From contig NC_080671.1 of the NCBI RefSeq assembly GCF_030247195.1, forward strand, positions 300,835,934 through 300,899,933: DNA of 64,000 nt. The letters are read 5' to 3'. The notes under the pieces were generated by a model, which ran no database searches, was not told the DNA's origin, and saw only the letters and a list, made by a program, of their open reading frames with translations. Of the stretch, positions 34,327-46,385 are shown in pieces (within the stretch, counting starts at the first letter, position 1; each line of letters starts with the position of its first letter). This stretch comes from Topomyia yanbarensis. Its lineage: Eukaryota > Arthropoda > Insecta > Diptera > Culicidae. Made by a program: the position numbers and the translations under genes.

Positions 34327-34611
34327 GAAATGAACCACAACGGCAGCCGATACACGTCGTTCGCCTTTGCTAGTGGAGGGATCGCTGGCAGCGGCGGTGC
34401 CCGAGGGGAACTGAGCAGAAAGCTGAGTAGTCCGATGGCAGAGTCGACACAGCTGGACAGCAGCGGTATCCGGGGGAATCTTTACGACAGTCCGGTACGA
34501 CAGGTTGGAGTTGGGAAAAGAAGCCTACCTCTCCGTTGCAAAATAGCAGGACAAATTTTAGAAGCAGCTGAACGGCGTCCGGGTCCAGTATGGATCGATT
34601 GATTGATCCTA
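34327..34611 (+). CDS. Possible exon of an unrecognised protein
   Basis: It is preceded by TTTTTTTTCTTTCCAG and followed by a consensus donor GTGAGT at 34612. The open frame from ATG 34330 gives 90 aa, rich in Gly, Ser and Arg (SRYTSFAFASGG, GGARGELSRKLSSP), with a stop at 34600-34602 just before the donor. The GC content and codon texture are higher than the surroundings, which favours a real exon. If the stop is real it is a last coding exon followed by a 3' UTR intron, or a decayed exon. No domain recognised. Confidence 0.35.
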
Positions 34612-35847
34612 AGTGAGTTTGCAAGTTTACACGTCCTTTATAGGTTCTAATCGAGGGGGCCGACACTCCACGATTGGCCGATGAAATGGTTCTATTATAA
34701 CTTACTTTGAATTAATTTGTTTAGATTGGTACTGGAATAGCTAAAATAGTTAGTAATGGGATTTGTATTGTCAATAATTATGGATAATAGTAGATACAGA
34801 ACACTAGATTAGGATTGTCGCTGGCATCAGTGGTTGGAACATCATTGTTTTGATTCCGGGATATACCTGTCAAATGGGCCAAATAAAAAAAGCAAAAAAA
34901 TAATCCTCTATCGTTGTTTCATAGCGACTAATCATTTTTGTTTCTTTTAGCCAGCAAAACAATTGCCATTCCTGGTTGATGTATTTTCACTAATTAGAAT
35001 GTACAAAGTGTCTAAATCTGTACTGAATTTTAATGAATTTTTATTTCCTTGTGCGGTATATACAAACTCTTCCATTTCATAACAATAACAGTCGAAAATG
35101 TATACCGAGAAAATTTGTTATTTTGAATATATTTATTTCACACATATTTTTTTGCAACTTGTAGTAGCACATAAAAATTATCTGTCACGCATATATATCA
35201 TGTGAAAACTAATGATATTATAATAGTATGCCACATAGAAATTTTTTTCATAGCAAATATCACGTAATTTTTCTGTTTGCCTCTCGTTTATTCTGCTGTA
35301 AATTTTATGCATTGGATGTTTTCGATCTTGAATGTATAAAAATCACAGCAGAATAAACGAGACTGAATTGAAGAAAGACAAACTCTGCATTTTACTAATT
35401 CGAAGTTCAACTAAACGGTTTGTGGTTACACGCAGGCCATATTTTTCTGCGTGTACCAAAAGTGCGGACCAAAGACTTTTACTAGAGAGACTTTCGATAA
35501 CTTGACAGATATATACCGAAAGCAAAACAAACATGTTCCGAGGCGAAAACAATGGGAACACCAGCGACAATCCTTATCTAGTGTTCTGTATCTACTTGGA
35601 TAATGCTCTGAAATGGCGTAGAATATGTGTCACGGAAAAAATGAATTGTTCGAACATCACGCTTTGACAGTTGAATTGTCAACTATTCGAGTAGTGTTGG
35701 GGAAAAGTCAACCAAAATAAAAAAGTATAAAATTTTCACCATCGCCATTTTGTTATACGCGAGTAAATTTTGTAGTGACGAAAAAATGTACCTGCATCGA
35801 TACTAATCAACCTATTTCTCCAATGTCCAAGCCATAAAATCAAAATT
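34612..35847. other. Intergenic; contains an 81-bp hairpin (35282-35362) and likely 5' region of the next gene
   Basis: The hairpin TCTCGTTTATTCTGCTGT ... ACAGCAGAATAAACGAGA has a diverged relative at 52207-52330, so it is a small repeat family. ACACGCAG...CTGCGTGT pairs occur near 35430-35457. The final 200 bp should hold the promoter and 5' UTR of the 35848 gene; no TATA element stands out. Confidence 0.45.
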
Positions 35848-37731
35848 ATGGTGAGTAATCGGCTGAATTAGACTTCTCGGAATAAAAGGTTATTTCTAGG
35901 ATGTTACCTTTGATGTTACCAGTCAGAACTAATTTAAAACTTTGACAAACGTGTTTGGTGAATAAACGGGAACTACAATTCACTGTATATTTATTCTCAC
36001 TCATTTTCAGGAATCATTTTGGGAAAAAATAGAAAAAATGTTGCTGTGCTCTATCCCGGATCATATAAAGAACGCATTAGAGTTGTCAGGTTTCATTAGT
36101 CCGGCAATTGAAAATTTATCGGATGCGCAAATAGATGATATAGAAACAGATGTTCGCCTTTTGCCGGAAACAATGAATCTCCCAGCAACTCACCAACATT
36201 TGGAGAAATATTGGGGGCGATACAGCTCTAACCAAAGTAAATTCAGATTCATGGCGGGAGAACGGGCATTAATAAAAAAAATCGCAAACTGTGTTCAACA
36301 GAAGGGTTGGTCTCACTTTGGGAAACAAAAGCATAAGCGACCAACAAATGTAAGAAGAGGCTGTCAGAAGGATGCAATGGCCATTATCACGCGAATCGTA
36401 GATTATTATGAATGCAGGTACAAGATATTATTAGATCTAATCCTAACGCAATATTTGTCATTAATTGTAATTGTAGAAATGATGGATCTAGTGAAATAAC
36501 ACAGCTGTGTTCAAAGCTTGAAAGTATCGACGTATCTTTCGAAGAAACAGAGGAAACACTAAAAGCCAAGGTTCGATGTCCCGTTTGTCGACATCTAATA
36601 ACATGTAGCGCCGATTATAAAGGAACATGGACAATTTCAAACTTCACATCGCATCTCAGAAACATGCACAAGATCATAGGATTAAAAACATCAAATTTCC
36701 AGCAATATAAAACTCCACAGGCGAAGAAACCGTGTACAAGTGAAATCGAACCCTTTCAACATAAGCTGTTGGATGACGTTTTATTTGATGGTGATGAGTA
36801 CGGAATGGAAACTTTAGAAGAGTTCATGGATGAAACCACAGAAAATGCCACTCGTCAAGAAATTTTTGAACGTAGTGACAGTGCTATCTTTGAAAAATCG
36901 GTATCTTCTGTTGATTTCAACGAATCTGACCTGCAGCAGGAAGATCTAAGTAACAATGCTATCGTTGCAAAACCGCTATTGTCTGAAGATTTAAATTCAT
37001 AGCGTGTCGACAATTGGCCTCCGTTGATACGCTAGAACAAATCGGCCATTCATCTCCCATCATATCTCTACTGCAAACTGTACAAAGTCGGCGTAAACAC
37101 TTGACTCGCAGTTGCGGTATGCGTTACTCCAGGTGTGAAAGAGAAATATTTCTATACAAATTCATACAGCAAGGACCGGAAGCCTATAAATTTTTATATG
37201 CGAATACTCCATGTCCAAGCATTAGAACATTGCAACGTGATCTCCAGAAGCGATCTGAATTAATCGAAGAGGGAAAAATTAGAGTTGAGGAGCTTAAAGC
37301 TTACTTGAAAAGAAACAATCTACCAATGGTTATTGTTTTGAGCGAAGACGCCACAAAAATAAACGGTGCACTTGAGTATGACTCCACCAAGAATAAAGTT
37401 TGCGGTTTAGTAGCTCCTTTAGATTGCAGCGGAATACCACAGTGTGGTTTATTTGAAGTGAAAACCCCTAAAAAACTAATTTCTGATGTCCAAAAATACC
37501 CCACTGGACGCAATGTTGTGGTAACCATGGCACAGCCACTAACATTAACAGCGGCGCCTTTTTGCTTACAGTATTTTTGTACAGATAATAAGTTCACGAG
37601 TGCTCAAGTACGCACCAGATGGAGTGTCATAAAAAATAAGTTGATCGACGTTGGTATAAGGATTATAGCGAAATCGACAGACGGCGATCCACGTTATATC
37701 ACTGGTATGAAAGAAGATATGTGTATTCCTA

Positions 37732-38060
37732 CACTGAAAAAAATCCAAACGTTAATTCTATTTGCTTCAAACCGCTTAAAATTCATATGAAGAAGAAATG
37801 CTATTGTTATCTCGCGCACACATATCTTCTATGTGTCAACTGTATAAACTATGTATGAACACACATAAGTTATATGTGCATATTGTTATAGAATGGGGTT
37901 TTATGTGCCCAATAGTTATGAAATGTGAATGTAAGATTAATATTTCTTGTAAATACACACATTAGGTTTATGTGCCAGCAAATAGTGTCTATATGCCTCC
38001 GTTAATTGCAAAAATCTATGTGTAAAATCAATAGGCATAACGTTTACTTTTTTTTGAGTG
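37732..38060. mobile_element. 329-bp Tc1/mariner-type MITE inserted at TA within an exon
   Basis: The ends are CACTGAAAAAAA and TTTTTTTGAGTG, flanked by TA at 37730-37731 and 38061-38062; inner bases AAACGTT/AACGTTT extend the inverted repeat. Deleting the element plus one TA rejoins the host reading frame exactly. The interior has many ATGTGT/ACACAT words and no coding sequence. Confidence 0.85.
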
Positions 38061-38527
38061 TACAATCACTGACAACCCTTATGGAGAAAGTTTCGTCGCA
38101 TCATGCAACACCGATGATATTTGCGTGCAAGATCCAACGCATACGATCAACAAGTTCAGGACTAGGTTAATGCGGCGTGACAAACAGCTTATTATTGGTA
38201 TGTATTGTAATAACTAAAGACGCTACATCTATAAATACAAAAGCATCTATTTGTAGGTAAGCATCAAATTACTCGTACGCACCTCGAAGATCTTATTCGT
38301 ACGGTGTCAAAAGATAAACATGGATTGTCATTGGGTGATTTGAATGAAGACGACAAGATGAAATTCCAACCAGTTCTAAAAATTACTAAACCAGCTGTAC
38401 TTCACTGGATGAAACAATCCGTTGCAGCAAGCCAAGCAACTGTTCTGTATTTAACGATGATGCGATTATTCATGTGTGCATTTATGGACTCATCTGTATC
38501 ACCTACGGATGCTGTTTTCAAATGCTG

Positions 38528-39588
38528 GTAATTGTCGTTTTTCACAAAGTAAAATATATCTCGAACTGCCTCCTGAAATTCTGCTATAAATAATGAACCA
38601 TTTTGACATTAAAAATGTCTTACTCCACTATCTGGGGCTAGGTGTCATTCTAAAATCTAAACTATCTCCCATGTAACGAAACTATGTAAGGTTTGCACGC
38701 TTATAACTCCGATATTACTAGATGGATTTTAATCATTCATACACCAACCGATTCAGAAACACCTAACTTAAATATTGGTAATAATTTAATATCTCCCCAA
38801 TAAAAGTAGACTTTTGGAAATTGGTAAAATTAAAAAGTTCACAAAAAACGGGAAAAATACCATTCGTGAGGCAGATTTCTCAGACACAGCCGTCAAAAGA
38901 GGGCAGCTTAGTTGCTCAATGAAACACGAAAAGTCATAAATGTTGCTTCTATTTATGACTTTTCGTGTTCATGTCCGTTTAAATCAGTTGTTGCTCTTAT
39001 CCCACACGAGCAACGTCGTCTCCGTGCGATGCAATAAGCGCTATCGATTTTCGGTAACGTTGGCATTTGCACACACTCGCACCTAAGTGACTAAACCATA
39101 TACGGTTAGTTTATAAATAGAGGTGACGCGTACCCGTTTCAATCAGATTTTGTTCTTATGTCGAACGGGTAAGATCATGGCTGCAGCGTCTGGGCACTAC
39201 AATAAGCGGTAGACGCTATGCATTTTCGGCAGCGGTGGCCGTGTGCGGATTTGTCGGGTACCAGCATGGTGTCACAGAATGATTTGCAAAGTGGGTGGGC
39301 GGGGTGGTTTGGATTTAATTCAATACGGTGTGTGCTGCTTAAGAGTGTTGCGTTTGAAAAAAATATATTTCAACGCTTTTTTGTGAAAAGGGCGATACAT
39401 ACAAATGTAAACATAAGGCTTTTTTCATACATGCGAATGGGGGCTTTAAAACGCAACAAATTAACCTAAAAATTTGGATTCTACGATATTTTCATCACTT
39501 TAATATTGAAATCTTTGGGATGGAACTTTAATGATTGTATTCACAGAAATTATTTAAATTTGTAATGTGATTTAATATATTTTTGTAG
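38528..39588 (+). other. Large intron of the 35848-40807 gene, with a hairpin
   Basis: The donor TG|GTAATT and acceptor TTTTTGTAG frame 1061 bp, much longer than the sister introns (53-160 bp), so it probably contains insertions. A perfect 18-bp hairpin (AACACGAAAAGTCATAAA and its complement) lies at 38923-38969. No gene within. Confidence 0.65.
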
Positions 39589-40807
39589 GTACACACTGTT
39601 TATAATAAGGGCCTGGAGACGATGGTGCTTGTATAAGTTTAATACTATTCAACACTGTATTACTGGTAATACGTATTGGTGCTTAGAACTCAATGCACAC
39701 AGCCTAGTAAAATATATCAGCATCTGTAGAAATGAAAACATAAACTATATACCATCACTTCTGCAAAGTCAGACATGCGAAAGTTTCTTCCGTGCAGCGC
39801 GATCGTTTTCAACAACAGAGTCAACAGTGGTTAATTTTACAATGAAAAGTTTTCAATCTAGACTGAATCGCTTACAAGCAAAGCAAGATATCATGTATAG
39901 TAGAAACGAAGACTTTTCATTTCCAAGACTACAAAAAAATAACAACCGCACGATCTTCGAAATGCCACCAGAAGAGGAAATCTTATCCACTATTAAGAGA
40001 GCCAGAGAATGTGCATATGAAACTCTTATCAGTCTTGGGATAGAACAAGCGAACATCGATTTCTCCGATTCCGTTTCATTACGACAGTCACAGACGAAAC
40101 CGGCGCAGTTCGAGTTTGTCTCCATTGACACTAACGAACATTTTGAGATGCACATAGATTCACTAGATGCAAACATTTGCGAGGCAGAAGAACTGCTTTA
40201 TAACACAGGGCAAGAGTTGAATCTGAAAGATTCAAAATGCTCAACAAGACATACATTCGCCATTAGAAATAAAAACGGAAAGGTAATACACGTAAAGAAA
40301 AGTACGTTCTTATGGATGATTACGAATGGAACTCAACGATGCTCAAGTGATCGATCGTATCGTTTCCGAGAAATGCCAGTAAGCAATAAAATAGCAATAC
40401 GCGAGCAAAATAAAGTTCTAACTACTATGCGCTGCGGAGAATGGATTGTGTTGAAATGCAATGAAAGTGAGAATGTGGTGAAAATATACGGATTTCGATA
40501 TTTATCCGGAAAACGAACAGCCTACACACTAGACGAAGCATACGTACATCCACCTTCAGATAGTTCAGCGAAAGGCGTTGGTGTTGTCGGAAGCTACTTT
40601 ACGGTTATTCTGTCTGAAAATATTACTCTTGAACTAAACGAAGAAAGCAGCGAACTCATTATTGATACACAACAATATCTGTCTCACCTGGAAAAACCAG
40701 AAAGTAATGGCTACAACATATTCTACAGTTTAAGTACATCGCAATACATTAGATCACTTGTTAAATACCAATCACAGGAACGAAACATTGACGAACAAAA
40801 TATTTAA

Positions 40808-41879
40808 TCAATACATATGTTGAAATTTTGTGTAGTTTTTTATTCTCTATTCGATCTATCCACATCAAACAAATTTCTTTTCATTTCTCCACCAATTACG
40901 ACAATGAACTATCGCTCCAGGCAGCGAACGTGGACGCCGACAGATTTGGCAAATTGGTCGGTTACGTTGTAAATGCAATTGACAATTCAATAATACTGAA
41001 CTACTTCTTAAGATGATTTACCCGGCAGTTTTTGGCGTCCCTAGTCCTTACTTCCCTTCTTTGACTTATTATGTGTCGTCGATCACTGAAATCACATTTC
41101 TGAACCTATGTATGATGTGGATGAGCAGAAGCAATAAAAGTTTAGGTTCTATCAAACGCCGAGCAACTGGAAACAAATCCTTTCCATAGCATATGCCAAT
41201 TAATGCCAATGTTTTCTGCAATACACGGATGGTAAATGAAACAGCGATGCGAGCATACTTTTTATGCATGTTTCGACGATTTACAGTACTGGCTCTTTAC
41301 GTTTGGCTCACACTTGTTCAAACTGTAGAAATGCTTGTATTTATAGTATATCACTCATGCTTCATAGCAGAAAAAAGAGAAAAATTCGTTGGTGTTTCAA
41401 TCATTGCCTTCCACGATCCGACACAACAGCTCTCGTCCGAGTACCATCATAAAACATGTTCCACAGCACATTTGGTAAATTCCAGCTAGCATAGATCTTG
41501 TACATTCTATTCCTGATGCCGGCACAAACATTTAGCGAAAACGAGAGCTTTTGAAATTTACGACTATCGAATGGTTGATTAATTACGATGAACTACTCGA
41601 CCAAATCAAAACAAATGCAGACATTGTTGCCAGAACTATAAAACTAATCGAGATTAAAATGCGCAATGGTGCCAGATGATGTGAATTAATTAGAATTCGA
41701 GCAAAGATGATCTGAAATTTTATTGATTTGCTCGGATTTGTCGAAAAATATTTGAAAGCTCTTGGAATGAACTCGAATTAATAGGAAATTGATTGGAATG
41801 ACCCAAAATTATTCGAACCAAGCAAAATTCGTGCAGAATTGAGACAAATATAACAATCATTCAGAAGTGACGTTCCCCT
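40808..41879. other. No gene supported
   Basis: Open frame 41193-41489 (98 aa) contains a hydrophobic stretch (FTVLALYVWLTLVQTVEMLVFIVYH) interrupted by nothing recognisable. From 41690 the sequence becomes degenerate GAATT-rich DNA. I see no family signature. Confidence 0.35.
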
Positions 41880-42370
41880 CGCGGACGAATCAGTTTCATT
41901 AAGCCAAAGATAAATCGCCTATGCCAAGGTTGTTTTGAAGAGGTTCGAGCGCTCGAAATCATCGTTGATTCTGAGCTGCTTGAGTGATGATTTTGATGAA
42001 GACGAGGAATCGCCTATAGTTACGCCATCGCAGGGGTCATTTTATACGATAGACACCGCGGATGCACCACCGAAGGTTGAAGAGAAGAAACGGCTTCCGC
42101 CCCGATAATGAGCGGTATTTCAGCAATAGTTAATAGCCCGATCAAGGATCCTGGCCTAGGTAAAATTGATCCACCGAAACCGGTGGAAAATGTAAAAACG
42201 ATAGAGCAACCGAAGTAAACCACGGGATTTGCTTTCGGAAGTACAACTGCCACCGTCAGTTCGGCTCCGGTTACAGCACATCAATCCGATACATAATTTG
42301 CGTTTGGGACGCCCACTTAACCGGTTACTGCTAAAATCAAATCATCGGAAATACCACGTATCGTTTTCCT
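41880..42370 (+). pseudogene. FG-nucleoporin (NUP153-like) pseudogene fragment
   Basis: Frames interrupted by stops and shifts read DDFDEDEESPIVTPSQGSFY, then ISAIVNSPIKDPGLGKIDPP, then GFAFGSTTATVSSAPVTA, then FAFGTPT. The FxFG spacers with Ser/Thr-rich linkers and the MSGISAIVNSPIKDPG block suggest a nuclear-pore FG protein, most like NUP153. In-frame stops (42106, 42217 and others) mark it as dead. Identification is from motif style only. Confidence 0.4.
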
Positions 42371-42807
42371 GTGCTTGGATTTCGGTACATACGGAATCGG
42401 ACGGCGTTTATCGCCGATACCATTTTATCGGAAAATAATGCGATTCGAGGTATTAATCACACGCCTACATCAAAAAATTATATAATTTGCAACTAATATT
42501 TTAAAAAGCCTGACGCTAATAAAAATTTTGAATCAAAAAAATATTGTTTTTGTTTTTATTTGAAAAAAAGAAAACCCAAACGAAAATAATGAGCACGACG
42601 ATCGCCCGATTTTCTATAGTTCTACATCGGGCTCACGTCGGTCCGATTACGTCGATGCGTTTGGTATATTTGAAGGTTGACGCGGTTTATGCAAATGGTG
42701 CAAAATTGCAGGATATAAACCCGATATCCTGCTCTGATCGGCCCGTTATCGGGCTTAGTCGGCCCGATCATCGGCCTGATAATCGGGCCGATTGAGCTCT
42801 ACAAAAT
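42371..42807. other. No gene; palindromic CGGGCCGAT-rich stretch near its right end
   Basis: AT-rich until 42590, then at 42736-42792 several copies of ATCGGGCC/GGCCCGAT in both orientations make a local fold-back. Confidence 0.45.
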
Positions 42808-43716
42808 TTACTGGGTACGCTCTGACTTTATAAACGCAAGACATCCCTGATTGTCCTCGTTCATGACGGTTGGATCTTTCTGTTCTTTACCAAAATCACG
42901 AAAAAGCTGCCTCAACCAAACGATCTCTTGGCAAGCTTCGCTGAGTGCCACGTACTCTGCCTCCATGAACGAGAGCGTGACGGACGTCTGGCGGCGACTA
43001 GCCCAGGAAATCACTCCACCTCCGAACAAAAACACAAACCCGGATGTTGATTTTCGGCTAACAACATCTGCCCAGTCAGAGTCTGAGTATCCAATTAGCA
43101 TCTTATCTGGTTCTCCTCCTAGTTGCAGACTGTAGTCAGTTGTTGCCTTCAGGTAACTCGTTTCGCAGCGGTCCAATCTGCTTCACCCGGAGCGCTGAAT
43201 TTGCATCCGAGAATTGCAGTACATGCAGCTATATCAGGTCTAGCGGTAACGGCAAGATATTATAGCCCTCCAACAAGGCTCCGATACATTGTAGGGTCTT
43301 CGAAGGGGGCACTTGAATCTGTTGTACTCAGGTATCCTGGGTCCATGGGTGACTTCGTCGTTTTAGCTTGTTCCATCCCATTCTTCGCTATTAACTTTTC
43401 GATGTAACTCTTCAATCGGACAGTGTAGGTCCCATTTTTTCGCTGCACGTCCATTCCGAGGAAGTGTCGCACTTCTCCAAGGCAAGTGAGTTCGAACTCC
43501 TCCTGCAGAGAATCGAAAATCCTTTTCACTTCCATGATTTCCAGTGGTCCCAACTAGTTTACCGTACAGGCATGGGTCGGCTCTCGATGACTTGAATCCT
43601 AAATGGATAAGGACTTCATCAAACTTTTTGTACCAGCAGCGAGCAGATTGTCGCAAACCATAAATACTGCGCTTGAGCAGGCAAACATACTCCTCCTTAC
43701 CGGCTATTGCACACAC
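42808..43716 (-). mobile_element. Ty1/copia retrotransposon pol fragment (RT end and RNase H)
   Basis: Minus strand: LLKRSIYGLRQSARCWYKKF (RT) at about 43690-43630, then EFELTCLGEVRHFLGMDV (about 43510-43450), YRSLVGGLLYLAVTARPDI (about 43285-43230), and the copia RNase H with IGYSDSDWADV, KSTSGFVFLFGGGVISWASRRQ and FMEAEYVALSEACQE (43105-42910). The stretch that should carry the YVDD catalytic box is missing at about 43560-43550, where YGKLVG joins PLEIMEVKRIF across a frameshift, and another shift lies near 43150. Both LTRs and the gag, protease and integrase parts are absent. A dead fragment. Confidence 0.85.
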
Positions 43717-44039
43717 TTAACTATATAATGCGGGCTCGGCGAAAAAAAAGCCGGGCTATCTCAGTAAAAGAAGTTTTTGCCGTAATATCGTTAAAAAATC
43801 AATTCACCGGGACTCGGAACAATTATTTACTGAAATATTTTCTAATATGTGTGTATAACAACCTTCGGTAAACATTTTTACCGTAAATATCAGTAAAATG
43901 ACAAATACACGAACTCGGTAAAAAGAAACACCATGTATCGGCATTTTGATATAGTATTGCCGAAATTTCGGAAAACGTAATGTTAAATGATTTCCAAGCA
44001 CATGTCGGCGTTTAAAGGTTAGTGTTAAAAGAGATAAGC
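43717..44039. other. No gene; repeat-like AT-rich DNA
   Basis: Repeated CGGTAAA/TTTACCG-type words (43790-43985) suggest a small mobile repeat. Nothing codes. Confidence 0.4.
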
Positions 44040-44624
44040 ATGGAGGACATTTTGCGTCTTGTTGAGTTGGAGGAAGAATCAGTAGTAATAAGGCTTACTA
44101 ATATCTTGAGTAAGTGAATTTTATTTAAAAGCAATTAATTTCAGAACATTAGAGAAGTGCAGCATGAAATTATATGTTTTCTCTGCAAGCAACAAGTGAT
44201 CGGATATGTTGATGGTTTGCAGCGCCATATCAATCGCCATTTACAGGCGAATCATTTCCATTCAAACATTTTATATGACTGTACATACCCGAAGTGCAAA
44301 TTAAGCTACTCGCACTTCACTTTCCTAAAACGGCATATTATTCAAGTGCATCCACCCAATTCTCAAAATTTTATAAAACAAATTACTACCGCTAATTCTA
44401 TTCAACCAACGAAAAAAGCGAGGTTAGGTCAGTTCAAAACCAATCCGGAAGCATTGCCGGACGAAATGCTGAATTTTTCGCAGCAAGCAAATGAGTCAGA
44501 CTAAGATCAGGTGGAAGTCAATATTGGGATCACGAGACAAGAGATCCGGAAAGTGGCTTCTCTAGGTATTTGCCGATTTGTCGCCGATGTATCTCTTCCT
44601 CAAACTAAAATTTCCCGTTAGCCA
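44040..44624 (+). pseudogene. C2H2 zinc-finger protein fragment with possible intron
   Basis: ATG 44040 opens MEDILRLVELEEESVVIRLT up to a GTAAGT at 44110. After TTTCAG (ending 44144) the open frame reads EIICFLCKQQVIGYVDGLQR with HINRHLQANH, then CTYPKCKLSYSHFTFLKRH; that is, a CxxC...HxxxH finger and a C-x4-C...H finger. The stop is at 44502-44504, with coding-like RQEIRKVASLGICRFVADVS beyond it. Splicing as drawn shifts the frame, so either the exon border differs or the copy is broken. The layout resembles a repeated insect family of zinc-finger proteins linked to transposons. Confidence 0.45.
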
Positions 44625-45310
44625 GCAACTTGCCCTTTTTGACTGGGTTAGACAAATTTTCTGGCGGCTGGTTGTTTTTTGCGTTTTTCAAACATGGTGG
44701 TTCATGTTTGGCTTAAGTTTAAAATTGTTTTTTTTTAAAACAATTGGCGTGTTCTCGCTTGTATTTTGTTTGTCTAGTGCACATAATTTAGCCAACGAAT
44801 GTGGGAAATTGTGTAATCGTGTGTAAGTAATGAAAGTCAAATTGTGGTAAGTTTTGGTGTCGGTGTTGTTTGTTTGTTGATGCACAATAATAGTCATTAA
44901 ATAGAAAGTTTATTGAGATGTATAACTGGTTTTATTTATCCGAAAAGCTTTTAAGGTAATAAGTTCATACAGCGAATCGTTGAAGTTTAAATTTCTCTGA
45001 AATTCATTGGTGACTGACACCGGGTTATTTTTCGGCTGCTATATGTGCGTTTTGTTTAGTTCTTTTCAGTTCGGAAGCAAAGCAATATGTGGGGGTAGAA
45101 AAATCCTGGTTCCGACTATCAACCGCAATATATGCACATATGAGCGTACACGGAGAAAAAATAACTAAATTCAAAGGTAAATTAGTGTAGAAAACTTCAA
45201 ATTGCTGTAAATTCCAGTTTATTCTAATGCTAATATTATAAAAAAAAAACAGTTGAAACAAATTTCAAAACGTACCATGTTCCGATTAAATATAAATCTA
45301 GCAGATAACT
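44625..45310. other. No gene seen
   Basis: AT-rich intergenic DNA up to the edge of the inverted duplication. Confidence 0.45.
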
Positions 45311-45990
45311 TAAGCTACCAGTACACTGTTTGTAATAACGTCAAATATTTCACATCTTTCGTGAAATAAATTTGAACTGCTGTGTACTGAATCTTCAAAT
45401 ATTTGATCAAACACAGTTTGCCAAATTTTTCATTCGTGTTTGTCAAACAGTGTACTGACCAGTTTATCAAAACTTCAAACAGCGTAACGCTGCAGTTTGT
45501 CAAACTTGTCGATGGAGAAGTTTGTCAAACTTGTTGATTGGAAAGTTTGACAAATGTGCTTTGCTCATTCAGGATAGCAAAATACGCCGTACGCGAAACT
45601 GATTTGTTTTGACAGAATTTGATTGATTGTTTTATTTACGTGACTTTAAATAATTCATTCGCCACGTTAAAAAAAAATCGACGCTATTTTGATACTCTTG
45701 GTATTTGTCTTTCCAGGAAAATCATGCCTCAAATAAATCGGAAAGGTACAAACTATTTGAATTCAGTTGTTTGATACATGCTGAAATGTAAGCAAATGCC
45801 ATTTCTTTGGAATCCTTTCCGATAGTTCACCAAGAATCAGCTACTCTTGAAAAGCATACAGCAGTTGAGTATACTGTCAGTCTTGCGTGGTATTATTGTC
45901 GAATGTATCTAGTTCAATTCTACATCCTGGTCGGACCGTAGCCTGTGTTGACTATTGTTATTTTATCATAAAGTACTGAATGAGCTCATG

Positions 45991-46160
45991 CCCAGTTAAA
46001 CTCATTCCGGAACCGGTTCGGATTTCTGAATGGAGTCATTATGGATTCCAAATCAAATGCAACAACCGATTCCGACTCAGAATCGGTTGTTGCATTTGAT
46101 TTGGAATCCATAATGACTCCATTCAGGATTCCAAATCAAATTCCGAATGGTTTGACCGGG
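45991..46160. mobile_element. Foldback MITE (CCCAGTTAAAC family), 170 bp, empty site known
   Basis: The ends are CCCAGTTAAACTCATTCC and GAATGGTTTGACCGGG. The core is a long palindrome around CAACCGATTCCGACTCAGAATCGG. The right arm of the inverted duplication (near 59146-59165) carries the uninterrupted site GAGCTCATGGAAGTC (reverse complement), showing a TG duplication at 45989-45990 and 46161-46162. Confidence 0.85.
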
Positions 46161-46385
46161 TGGAAGTCGAGAGGATGAAGAGTCTGTCGATAGCGATTCC
46201 ATCGATCCCATCAAACGGAACCTGCGTCTGACGCTGGATATTTACGCTACTAATGTTGGTGCGCCAAATACTACCCAATAAACGCGTACACTATCCTCAC
46301 CACTTGCCAAAAACATGCTCAGGAAAAATTTCTCAAGTTGCCCGGTGTTGTGCTTGGTAGCTTTAACAATTTGGGAACGAGAAAG

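Larger units (their letters stand above)
35848..40807 (+). pseudogene. Intron-containing zinc-finger/P-element-transposase-like gene split by a MITE
   Basis: Coding exons by GT-AG logic: ATG 35848-35850; 36011-36417; 36477-36949; 37003-37731 plus 38063-38197 (one exon split by a MITE); 38257-38527; 39589-40807 (TAA). Introns of 160, 59, 53, 59 and 1061 bp all keep frame, giving about 1078 aa without the MITE. Visible parts: a C2H2-like finger (C171, C174, H196, H201); a helix-turn-helix-like CPSIRTLQRDL; IVLSEDATKINGALEYD (Asp410, Asp421) and STDGDPRYI (Asp521); QDPTHTINKFRTRLM (Asp561, His564), like the D..H..K..RN motif of P-element/THAP9 transposases; and LQSQTCESFFRAARS in the last exon. 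I infer an RNase-H-fold transposase relative, domesticated or mobile. The MITE adds stops after residue 538, so the present allele looks dead unless the MITE is removed from RNA. Confidence 0.7.
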
